From Nemopilema nomurai (Eukaryota; Cnidaria; Scyphozoa; Rhizostomeae; Rhizostomatidae), in assembly GCA_003864495.1 (NCBI GenBank), contig ML133408.1:1-64000 (forward strand): 64,000 bases of DNA, read 5' to 3'. The translations under genes were made by a program, and so were the position numbers. This document shows, in pieces, positions 11,753-22,545 of this stretch. Position 1 is the first letter of the stretch. Each line of letters opens with the position of its first letter. Under the pieces are notes generated by a model, which saw only the letters and a program-made list of their open reading frames with translations, did not search any database and had not been told where the DNA came from.

Positions 11753-13036
11753 CGTCTTGGTTGTTTTCTGGGGTTTCTTCCTCCTTCTCCTCAACATTGC
11801 TGTCTTCTTCTTCGGCGTGTGCACCATGATGTCCAAGGGCAAGACCATGTCCGCAACCGTGTCCGTGGCTTTGTGAAAACGGTGTGGGGTTCGTGGACGT
11901 GATGAACGTGGACAGCGTGGCCGTGTCCACCGTAACCATGACCGCCGTAACCATGACCACCGTAGCCATGACCACCGTAGCCGCCGTTTCCGCCGTGTCC
12001 GCCGACTCCGCCGTGTCCGCCGTATCCGTGTCCTCCATGGTGACCACCAAGGACGTGTCCGGTATGACCAAGTACGTGTGTATCTACAGCATAGTGGTCG
12101 GCACCGTGTGCGTGGACGTGTGGGTATTCGTGGTTATGGACGGCAGCGCCAATTCCGTGGTGCACGACCTCGGGAACATGCAATACACCAATATGGTGGC
12201 TAAGGTGATGCTCGCCATGGCCTCCAAAGTGGTGACCTCCATGTCCTCCTCCATGTCCGCCGCAACTGCAAACAAACGAAACGTCATTAGAACACCTTCA
12301 GAACCATGGCAAACTTATCAATGTAGTGTAAGATGACAGTGGAGATGATTTGATCACACGTACAAGACTAGATCAAACGAAAAAAGGTCTTCTATCATCT
12401 AGTTTTTTCCTTAAAGCAAGAAGCTGGATCCCTACTTTCTTCATAGGATTTATTCTTATACATACATTCCTTATTCTCTATCTTATACACACAGCTTGCG
12501 ATTATATTCCATTTGATTCAACGACTAGATACCAACCTTTCTTTTAAAGCACTAAACTATAATTTCACCTAACAAGAGCTATAAGCCTTCACTGAATTTT
12601 GGGCCAACCACAGACATTTGATAAGAGGATAACCTGATTCAGCCTAACACTGATTCTCAGCAAGTGTTGTAGCCTGGTGCTAGTTATTTCCGCATTTAGC
12701 TTCATCTTACCTGCCACATTTCTTCTCGACTTTGCTTCGTCCTTCAGCAGACTCATCGCCTTCCTTCTGATCTTCATCAGTATCTTTGCCATCTTCTTCA
12801 GTAGCTGCACTGTTCTCTTCGCCTTCCTCATTTTCTTTGCTGCTCTCTTCTGAATCTGCGTTAGCATCCTCTTGTCCCTCCTGTCCCTCTGAACTTTCTT
12901 CGTTTCCTTCGCTCTCGTTGGAGTTTTCCTTTCCTTCATCAGCACCCGTCTCTTCATCATCATCGCTCTTCAGGGGTGCAGCCATGGCGGCAACAATGAG
13001 CCCCAGGAGTAAGAAAAGTGTCAATAACCTGCCCAT
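11748..13036 (-). CDS. Secreted acidic / Gly-His repeat protein, paralogue; one frameshift in last exon
   Basis: Two coding exons: 12711-13036 and 11748-12265. A 5'UTR intron ends two bases before the ATG. Exon 1 codes 108 residues: a signal peptide (MGRLLTLFLLLGLIVAAMAA) then a Glu/Asp/Ser-rich acidic segment ending KVEKKCG. Its donor (AG|GTAAGA) leaves two bases, matching the single base before TGC GGC GGA in the second exon, so the join reads KKCGSCGGHG. The second exon has GGH and GGHGY repeats and a His/Val/Pro middle, like the gene at 5729-7665. Near 11880 the reading frame changes. One frame carries the repeats up to HEPHTV; the next carries the expected end, with SHGHGCGHG then a Glu-rich tail and TAA at 11748. 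One extra base in a CCCC or TTTT run there explains it. This could be an assembly error or true decay. The role is unknown; an extracellular matrix or metal-binding role is inferred. Confidence 0.72.
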
Positions 13037-13038
13037 GT

Positions 13039-15997
13039 CTAGAGACAAAAAACATTGATATTATGAAGAGCATCAGCTTGGAAGAAAATTATTGGCTGGA
13101 TGCTACTGAATACCATTGCCAACCTATGGGTTTGTATTGAATGACCATGCGAAAGATTGACGACGCTTGTTTATAAAATTTGGATAAAACAAACAAAGTA
13201 CACTTCTAGGCAATCATCAGACAAAACAAGGACGAACTTTCCTGTCATGATGCAGGACGAAGCTTTGGGTGAAAAAGGCACATAAGACAAAGGCATTTTG
13301 GATTCATAATCCATCATTTACTTAATTATCGTCATCTTGATAACCCATTAAACATTACGGTATTCAACTGTGAGAAGAACTATTTTCTCTTTCTTCAAAC
13401 AAGTACATCATATAGATGACTTATTGCTCTTCATAATTATATAAAAACTAAAACATTCCTGTATTTCACAGAAGCGCCGCTGAAACAATTCGAATGAATT
13501 CAAAGCTATCAAATTTCAGCCTGGAGATTGACGCTTAGTTGCAGTATCTGCTTTTGCAATGAATCTGGATTAACCATGGCCTGTGAATCACAGATATAAC
13601 TGTGTAAAATACTAAAACATTGTTTTAAGCATTGAAAACTAACAATGTTAAAGATAAACGAATCTTAATGATATCTCGGTCATTGATGATATGTAAGCTC
13701 TCTAAAAAATTGCAGAAATTCAAAAATACCGAAATCAAAACAGTCTGTGACAATGATTGCAGTCGGTACCAAGGATCTCACCTGAGAGAACGATGCAACC
13801 AGCTTGAAAAGTTTAACAGTGGCTGACTACGAGTATCCGTGTTGCAATGATCTGGCGACAAGGTCACGAGGAAGGCTACGGAGACCTGCTGGACCTGTTG
13901 AAATCACTAAACTTGAATGGTTCTGCAAATTGACCTTCATCGTACAAGCAAAGTCGTGGAGAATCACAGCAACGGGGAGATAACATTCGATTCCATGTGG
14001 CCACCGATTCACAACGCTGGTATATCATTACTGGTAGAGATAGCATGATTCAGTGCAGCCATTGATAAGAGCTCCTGGGAAGATGCCGTTGAAAACTACA
14101 CCGAACTGCATTTTGCATCGCGATCGCAAGCACGCCTTGAGTCAAGCAAAAGATGTAAAGGCGCTTTCGTGAAATAACTAGAAAGAAGCAAGGCCTAAAA
14201 AGATACACACTTACCAATCGCTATAATTCGCAGCAAAAGCAATTTTTTCTGAGTTGGGGAGATGACAGAATTCCTTTTATTTTTGTCCTTTTTTTAAGCG
14301 ATTATAGAATGCCTAGAAATCGTTGTCGATGTTGTCTGCACGATTTTAACTCTGGTGAAGCTTCTCAATAGCAAGAAATAGCGGGGTGCCAGTTTTTGCT
14401 GAGGTCGAAAAAGTGCTTTAAGCTTACTGTTTCGCTATTTCTTGCTATTTTGAAGTTCTGTTCCACGTAGCATTGCTCACAATTGACTTTTTGGTAGCGG
14501 TTCGATAGGGCGTATAGACAAGCAAACGAACGTATCGTGAAAGGCCAAATACACTTTTCAAATACCTAATTATTCTAAGATTCCATCAAATCTTAAAGGC
14601 ACTGAGTCATGGTAAATAGCGGTTTTCCACTGGCTGTTGTCTGTTTTCATTTGATAAATCGACTTTCATGTGATCAGACATCAACTGCGAGTTTAAAACA
14701 TCATGTGCGCAGTTTGCTTGACAGCCAATCAGCTATCATAAGGACTCAGCAATTTTTGCAATTTTGGTATACACTTTCCATTTATCATGACTCAATGCCT
14801 TTAATCAAATCAAATCAAATCTTGGAATCATAATTTCGCTTGGCCAAAGACCCGTGCGGTCCGACATTCCTCCAATAATGGAAGAATAAGGAAGGAAACT
14901 GCAAAGACCTGACAAAGTGAAAGATGCTTTGCAGTACAAAAAAATTGTTTACATATTCTAAACTCTTTATCTCTTTAAGACAAAATGCAATTTGCTTGTA
15001 CCCTTAGCTTCAAACGTAAATATAACAGATCGAATAAAAGAAGCCCAATAGGACAAGTTTCCTACAATCTTCCTCGAAACCACACCCTAGATTAAAGGTA
15101 ACGTCCAGATTTAGAACATATAAAATATCTAACCGACGTTTGCTACATTGGACACGCTCTTGTTTTATGGTGTCAAAACATATTCCAAAGGCATACTGTT
15201 AAGGACAGAATATATGTGAAGATACACGTTGGCAAGGACATTAACTGTGTTCAGTACAAAGGCCACCTTGAGAAGAACGTATTGAAGGGCTTCTTTTATT
15301 CCATCGCATTTTACAACTTAATCTGGTTTCGGTCAACGAAATCTAGCATCTATAATTTATCTGTTTAGTGTTAGAAGTTTGCAAATATCACTGCTTTGGG
15401 ATGAACAGTTGTCGTTGGAAAACACAGGAAAGGATATTGTGTGCGAAAAAATTCTGTATGCAGGCTAACTAATGGGGGCCGAGTTGGCAAATCACCCTTT
15501 ATCCCCATCTACAAAAATGGATAGAATTTACCCCCAAACAACTACCAAGATGGACCATATACAGAAAAAAAAAATTGGATTGCCCACCCCCCAAATGTTT
15601 TTATCAGTACAGAAGTCCCGATGGGTTTTTTGGCATGTATTGGGAAGAGTGGAGGGGGGTTGCCACAGAAATAGAATATGATCGCAATGATTTGTCTACT
15701 GTGCCTTGAAATGGCAAGACTAGACACAAATCTGAACGGTCATAGAGACGGATCACTGATAAAATACTACCACCATCATCTTTGCTTAAGGAACTCATGC
15801 GCAAAATTTCTTGACCTGTCTTCAGCGCTATCAAGTGCCACGCTTTATTAATGTTCTATAGCGCATAGGAGCTTGCACTCAATAGGAAAGCAAACAAGGC
15901 GAGCAATACTCCTCAGTATTCAGTTAAACACTGTGACGTCATCATTGAAAAGCAGTGCCAGAAAAAAAAATAAGGCTTCATTTCTACATGGAAAATT
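13039..15997. other. Gene-free stretch; one strong inverted repeat
   Basis: No coding exon is recognised. The only notable structure is the hairpin at 14352-14460, listed separately. Short minus-strand frames at 13827-14012 and 15542-15834 have no recognisable content. Confidence 0.45.
14352..14460. repeat. Perfect 17-bp inverted repeat with extended stem (hairpin)
   Basis: Positions 14367-14383 (AATAGCAAGAAATAGCG) are exactly complementary in reverse to 14433-14449. Pairing continues outward with a few mismatches (GAAGCTTC against GAAGTTC). The loop is 49 bases. It could be a small foldback element or a small-RNA precursor; the sequence cannot decide. Confidence 0.55.
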
Positions 15998-16003
15998 TTT
16001 ATT
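15998..16003 (-). terminator. Poly(A) signal AATAAA
   Basis: A minus-strand AATAAA lies about 335 bases beyond the stop of the four-cysteine gene at 16339-16950 and is a plausible end of its 3'UTR. Confidence 0.45.
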
Positions 16004-16094
16004 TAAATACAAAACATATCTCAAAAATGTACAGTAAGGGGAGCTGTTGATCCTCGTTAGTTAGCAAATTTGACGTATTCTCTCATGCTGTGTC

Positions 16095-16185
16095 TTGTCT
16101 ATACAACTTCACATCTTCTTCCATAGATTGTTTATACAACTTCACATCTTCTTCCGTAGATTGTTTATACAACTTCTTGTGTATA
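16095..16185 (-). repeat. 33-bp tandem repeat, about 2.5 copies
   Basis: The unit contains ACAACTTCACATCTTCTTCC and repeats with a 33-bp period and almost no divergence. It falls in the probable 3'UTR of the minus-strand four-cysteine gene. On the minus strand it would read LYKQSTEEDVK units, but there is no start codon or splice site supporting translation. Confidence 0.6.
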
Positions 16186-16338
16186 CAAGATCCCAAACCT
16201 TTCACAAAAGTTGATTGATCAAAAAGCAGCATGATGATCAATGATTGATCAATGAGAAAATGAAACTTGCATCTGACTGATAAAAAGATCACTGTCTCCT
16301 GAAACTCATCCAATGAAGCGCGCCGTGGAACTGTCACA

Positions 16339-16950
16339 TCATTTGGTGTGTGTCACCACCTCTCCGTGATGTCCACCATGGTCAGTGACACTGATAGCAC
16401 CAGTGTGGGTGGTTGGGTCGTGGACCTCGATGGTCGGTTGCCCGTGGGGCTCGTGTGCGGCTTTGACATCGATGGTCGTGGTCTGGATGGTGGCGTGATG
16501 AGGATCATGGTGTGCGTCTTCGTCCTGGCTATAGTGTTCCACTTCACCATGGGTTGGCCCACCAATCACTGATATCCGCTCCATCTTGTCGCCGGTACTC
16601 TTGGTGGCGTACACCGGGATCTTGTCCATCACCATGCCGCCAGCCTCGCCGTTGTGTCTCTCCAGAGCCGCCGGCACTCGACAGACATCGAAATGAGCAG
16701 CATTTGGGAAATAGTACCAGGCCATGTAGCCATCTGTGCAAATGAATTTTCCACATACATCTTGGTAAGCAATGGTGCCGTGTGAAATCTTCTGGTCATT
16801 GTATGTACACTTCTTCTTCTCTTCTCCAACCATGCTAAAGTCTTTGGCTAACTCCCTTTTCTTGGCTCCTACGTCTCTTTTCGGGAGTCCGGAGACAATT
16901 ACGGTAAGCAAGAGGGCCAAGCATATTTGTTGAAATACTTGCTTGGACAT
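16339..16950 (-). CDS. Secreted four-cysteine protein with His/Thr-rich tail
   Basis: A single coding exon of 203 residues. A TTTTCTAG acceptor lies six bases before the ATG, so the gene probably has a 5'UTR intron like the two acidic genes of this cluster. Residues 1-21 form a signal peptide (hydrophobic ICLALLLTVIVSG). A basic KR/KKR stretch at 24-32 could be a processing site. The module runs from Cys48 to Cys90 (Cys48, 66, 71, 90; spacing x17, x4, x18) with YQDVCGK and AWYYFPNA, matching the paralogue at 1688-2138. The tail is hydrophilic and rich in His, Thr, Asp and Val, with HDPHH and GGHHGEVVTHTK near the end, but without strict repeats. There is no membrane anchor. The family is not recognised; a secreted, perhaps metal-binding, role is inferred from the tail and the neighbours. 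Confidence 0.8.
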   Translation of the reverse strand: MSKQVFQQICLALLLTVIVSGLPKRDVGAKKRELAKDFSMVGEEKKKCTYNDQKISHGTIAYQDVCGKFICTDGYMAWYYFPNAAHFDVCRVPAALERHNGEAGGMVMDKIPVYATKSTGDKMERISVIGGPTHGEVEHYSQDEDAHHDPHHATIQTTTIDVKAAHEPHGQPTIEVHDPTTHTGAISVTDHGGHHGEVVTHTK

Positions 16951-19900
16951 GGTGTTCTAGAAAATATTAGCCTGCGTTTACAACTTTAATCAGATAAACG
17001 GCTATAGTAATCCCCCCTCTCTACACATAACTATCTTCTTCCCTGCGCAACCCAGTCAAATACACGCTTTGGACCTTATAAAACAACAAGAAACTTGTGA
17101 TTAGCAATAATACCATGTGTAGCTCTTTCAAGCAACTGAGGTGTCATGATTTCTATTCAGTTCTTCAGGGAACAAAAACGGACGCATAGACTAATACAGC
17201 ACACAGTGAGAAGTGATAGTCATGTCAACGAAGGCCGAGATTAAGATCAAAGAGTGGAAGATATGTGGCTAACTTAATTACTCAAATCGTCATAACATAT
17301 ATAGTTGGCCACTTGTGATTGCAAAACTAAGTTCATTAACAGACAAGGATGGAATTAGGATTGTCTTGATGGCAGGCACACACCTGGAGACTGATAAAGG
17401 CACTGAAATGTCTACCAAAGTAACATTTTAGTTACTGTCGCGAAGGTATAAAGAAGAGAGAGAAGAACAAGCCAAGGGTATAAAACATCCACGAGACAGC
17501 AAGTAGTGATAAGAGCCAGTCAAGGGCATAAAAATCATCCATAAAACTACAGACTGACCGTTACAATCAAAGCAGAATTATGATTAACTGGCGCATGACC
17601 GGTATAGTGAAGAATTATTGAAGAATAGTGTTTTGTCTCAATTTGTGTCATCCAGTTGTCCTCTGATCAAAATTGCTCGATAATCGCATGAAAGTGCTTG
17701 AAAATTTATTCTAGAACAGCGAATTGTACATTGAAATGGAAGCTCACTTCTGGTCATTAAACTTCTTTATTTAGAAAATTTGTTATCATATATTCGTGAC
17801 GCGATCATTTTATCTGATTTTACGTAACTGTGAGTTTACAGGCAAAAAGTCACGAGAAAATACTAGCCGTCGGGAAAACTCAGGAAAATGGTACAGCCGA
17901 AATTTCTATAACTCCTTTAATTGTAGCACAGTGGTCTACAGACAGAATAATAAATGGAAACAATTATACAAAGAGACAGGAAAAGAAGGAAGTGGCACTT
18001 GGAGTTGCAGAATTGTGCCTTACCTGCAATCTGATCCAAGAATTCTTTATTTACCAAGCAAGTATTGACATATGAATCAATAAAGTGTTTATTTGTTTGC
18101 CATTTGCAATTACCTTATTCGCATGGGCCCAGTAGATTACACGCTCTGGTGATCAGAAGAAAAGCAACCACCTGTTCCTATGGCCTGGTTTGCGGAAGCA
18201 ATAACCTACAGTTGCATCTAGGCCCAATTCGGAGGGCATTCTTTGGATAAGCAACAATGGGATGTTGTAAATGTTGCTATGTATACATGGGAAGATACCA
18301 AGAACTGTTGAATGGATGAAATGAAAATTAGATAAAATGACATTTATGAGAAATATCCCGTCAGTGGTTATCAAAACTTTAAGATTGTGCATGGCAAGAC
18401 AGCGAATTCTCGACAGTAATATGAGTATTTGTAATGTGTTATATAATAGAGGATGTTTAAACAGAAACTCAAGGGAAAGTATATTTTGTGGCCTAAGTTT
18501 ATATTCGGAGCATACGGCGTTGCATATTTCTTCAGTCCGGCTGCGTAGGCGATCACTCGATTTATGTATGAGGGCAAGTTCAACAGAACTGGTTGCTGCC
18601 TTTGATGATAAATTCCTGCAAAATCTCTCAGACAGATCACCTTTTGATCATTATCAGCAGCTCTTTCTCTAAAGACGTCAGACAAAACGGTCCTTTTATT
18701 TCATTGTTGCTCTTATGAAGTAAAGTGTTGTTTATGGAATGAATGGGCTGATCGGACTAGCAGCTGCATAAAGTGGGTAGACAAAAAGTGAAGGAAATTT
18801 TCACAATGGATCAGTATTCTCGCGTATAGGAATTTCCAACAAATTGGCAGGCGAAACCTGGCAATAGGTTACAAGTAAGGCCCGATTAATAATTATAATT
18901 GAATTCCATCAGAAGTAAGAAAGCGTGTTTAGAACTATTACAAGGACCGTTCAAAGAATGCTTCATTCGGCAGAGAGATTTTACTTTAATGAAAATGGGA
19001 CACAGATCCTTCGTGATCTTCAAATTTGTTGTGCACGTGACTGGCTGTCATTTTTCAGTCAATCAAATATTTAATAAGATGAAACATTTTCAAATCTAAA
19101 TCTGAGTTATGACGAATGTGGGTAACACTAGGATGACACCTTTGATGCAGATTTGTTGGCTTCAATAAATGATGAAGAATGTAGGAAGGAATCTTCGAAA
19201 GTGTTTCCTTTGAAGACAGAACTTTTTAACAAGAATTATGTGGACAGCATGTTAAATATATATATAGTTAACATATAAATATACACATTTATATGTATAT
19301 ATATATAGTTAATCAGCCAGAAAAGCCAGCAGAGCAGATTTTAAACAGGAACAAGAAACAAGATGCAGACCCTAATCCTGTTTGTTACCTGGCTAAATTC
19401 ATTTCGGTATCTTACTTTGGGTTGCCAAGGCAACACAATGTTAAGCGACTTATTTTTACAACGTTATCAAAGTTTTCAAAGCGGTCGAGTTCGGTGTTTA
19501 TCGATACAATGAAAGTATTGTGCACAAGAAATCTGATAAATACATAGGAAGCGACGTAATATTTGTATAAAGGCAAAACAGTTGGCCGGTATAAGCGGGA
19601 AAAAGAATAACAATAATCGAAAGTCGTGGTTCTTGACGAATGAAAAGGCTACGATTGCAATGCAACTGAATCTCCACCCAAGAGCGGACAGATTTGTTTG
19701 TTGTTTATAAAAGCCAACGAATGAGGACTTGAATGAAGTGGGCCTTTGAAAACACTTGCTGGAGTTCAGCCACGATGCCTCAAGCCAACCCAATGGACTA
19801 CGGTCGAATACAAGTGTTTGCAATGACTGGATTACCACTTTAAGTCATTGAGTACGATTGCGATACACTCAAGGCAATTCCACTTCCATAGTCTTGGTAT

Positions 19901-22432
19901 GCCTTTCACACTATCACGTGTATGTAGAATTAACTTACGTAGATTCCTGTTTTCGCAGTGCTTGAAGCCATTATAGAAAAAGTGCTTCAAACACTCGTCT
20001 TTTAAAGAACTCAAGGTATCTTTGTCGCTCCTCCTCTTATAAAGGTTTGATAATCGCATTTAGCATGAACAACTGAGGACCGTCACCTTTTATATACTTA
20101 AAACGTAAGTAAACAAAAATAAAGACAAGAAATAATTTTTTTAACTATCTCCTGATGAGTTAATATAACAAAACAGGTTTGTAGAGATTAAAATTTTAGT
20201 CTCTTCTTCCACTGCAATCCACATATAAACATACAAATATATATATAAACAAATATATATATGAACAAATAACGTTTCTAGATGCAAGTATACACGATAT
20301 ACTGAAACAATATATATTTATATGAAGGGCACCTCTAGCTATCCTTTATAAAGGTAATGTATGCAGATATTTAAATATTTGCGGTAAATGAGAGGATTCT
20401 AAGTTGCTGCCGCGAGTCTGATTTTCAATGCAGCTATCACGCAACCGAGGTTTCCAAAAAAATATCTGGTATTTTGTGAAACTTTTTAAGATAGTTCTCA
20501 CGATGCCTGGCTTTCTCGTCTGTGATGTCATTAAACCTCTTACCTTATTGAAGACGAAAATGCTAGTCTTTAAATTTGCCAGCAAAACAAAACAATTGGA
20601 CGACAATTTTGATTGATCTTGGCTCCAAGCATGCTAAAGACAGTATAATCAACCTTTTTCGTTCAAATGTAGTCACAATCCACAACATAAGAGTCGTTTA
20701 GTTTATAAATAAAAGATGGAATAAGATTTGAGATGACTGACTTTGACAATCAACTAATCTTAATTATGCATAGTGTCACGGAGTTAATTAACAATATTCA
20801 TGTTTCTAATGGACGTTTGGATCAAACTATTGTTATTTGATTCAACAAACGACTTTGTCTCTTTAAACAACGATCTTCAACATGAAAGTTAGGACAATAG
20901 TATTGACTGCAAGCATAACACTAACAAAGACGTACTGCCGTTTATTCACCACTGCCATGCTGTTCGTATGAAAAAACATCTTATTCAACACACTGCTAGG
21001 CTAGCTCATAACGCCAATTCTTGAAGCTTTATTAACATGTGTTTGCATAGATCTTTCGTTAAACACACAGCGTTACGTTAAAGGTGAGCCATTTTGCAGT
21101 GACAATCGAACTACGTTTGCTTTGCTTTAAATGTTTGCTATGTTTGGTAGAGTGCCAGGTATTTCATTATTGTAATGTTTGGTATCTTTAGGAGATTCTC
21201 GTGTCTATTACGTTTGCTGTGTTTGCTATGCTTTCAGTGTTTTTCATGTTTGGTACATAGCCGTGCATTCAACGGCTGTGTGCCATGTTCGCATTGTTTG
21301 GTCCGTTTGGTAGAGGAACATGTCTGTTAGGCTTGCTGTGTTTCCTAGAATGCTATTTGACACAGCTGAAAGCAAGCAATTCATATCACTTGATACACAA
21401 AAGTTTTGCAGGTTGAAGCAACTTCATCTGTTTTAAAGACGGTTTTAAAGACGACTTTGTGAAACCAAGCTTTGACTAGAGAGATAAATGTATCAGTCGC
21501 ATGAATATGAGCCTTGCTTCCAAGTTAGAACACGTCGATAAAATAAGGATATAGATATTCAAAAAGCCTAAAACAACCTTTCAGCGCTTGTAGATTACGC
21601 AAAAACTACTCCCAATTGCAATGCGATATATTTTCATAACATCATAGCATAACTTCATAGCATCGTGGATACTGCTTGAAGAATTTCAAAATTGTGCTCA
21701 TCTTAAAATCTCAAACAGCAACACAAAATCTGAAATTACAATCTTAAAATCACATACTTCAATTTCAAAATTTCTTTGATTGGTACAAATTGGCATAGAC
21801 GGTCGCCTGGGCCTCGGCTCCACTCCACTAAATATTTTCTTAAATTTTAAAAGTTATCTTTTCCTAAATTTTATGAATTTCAAAAATGTGCTCATCTTAA
21901 AATCTAGAATAGCAACACAAATCTACTTTAATTTCAAAATTTCTTTGATTGGTACAAATTGGCATAGACGGTCGCCTGGGCCTCGGCTCCACTCCACTAA
22001 ATATTTTCTTAAATTTTATGAGTTATCCTAAATTTTATGAAATTCAATATTTTTGCATTTCAATGTTAACTGGTCCACATTCTTTCTCTACGTAATTCAC
22101 TCAAATTTCAGTTTCGATGTATTTTTTTCAGAATTGTTCTGATAACATCGCTATTCTTTTCAATGGATCACTTATAGCAGCACGTGATAATGGGACAGTC
22201 TAAATAGAACAGTCTAAGGTCGCCAGCTCTAACATAAACACAACACGGAACTGTATTGGCTTTGACAAAACATCGATTTTAAGGAGTCTGTAATTAGGGC
22301 AGATGTTCTATTTGTTGTATGAAAGGGCGTGAGACACGTTTGAACGAAACAAATGGCAAACTTATCCTGCATATCTTGTAGGAGTTGCCTTTCTGCTTAT
22401 TTGAACAACCTCATCGAAATATTTTTCTTTGC
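16951..22432. other. Gene-poor stretch with AT microsatellites and a short direct duplication
   Basis: No coding exon is supported over about 5.5 kb. TA-rich microsatellites lie at about 19255-19312 and 20222-20310. Around 21100-21340 there are loose repetitions of TTTGCT/TTTGGT words. A direct duplication lies at 21682-22040. Frames such as 18371-18685 and 19476-19838 show no domain or splice borders. Confidence 0.5.
21682..22040. repeat. Two-copy direct duplication, offset about 170-194 bp
   Basis: Two nearly identical copies contain TTGGCATAGACGGTCGCCTG followed by CTCGGCTCCACTCCACTAAA, starting near 21778 and 21947. The preceding TGTGCTCATCTTAAAATCT blocks lie at 21694 and 21888, so an internal indel of about 25 bases separates the copies. 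Confidence 0.7.
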
Positions 22433-22545
22433 AGCGATAGCATCTGATTGAAGCAACATTGAAACGGAACACGTCTTATGCATCATGTGATAACTCAGAC
22501 GTTGATAGCTATTGGACTGCGAGCCTAGCATTACGTTGCTGCACG

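Noticed and set aside
11884..12336. Plus-strand Val/Ser/Thr-rich frame opposite the second Gly-His exon
   Set aside because: It is the antisense reading of GGHG codons; the opposite strand has splice sites and a paralogue.
12589..12963. Lys/Arg-rich minus-strand frame overlapping the acidic exon
   Set aside because: It is a shifted reading of GAA/GAT-rich codons. The frame with the signal peptide is clearly the real one.
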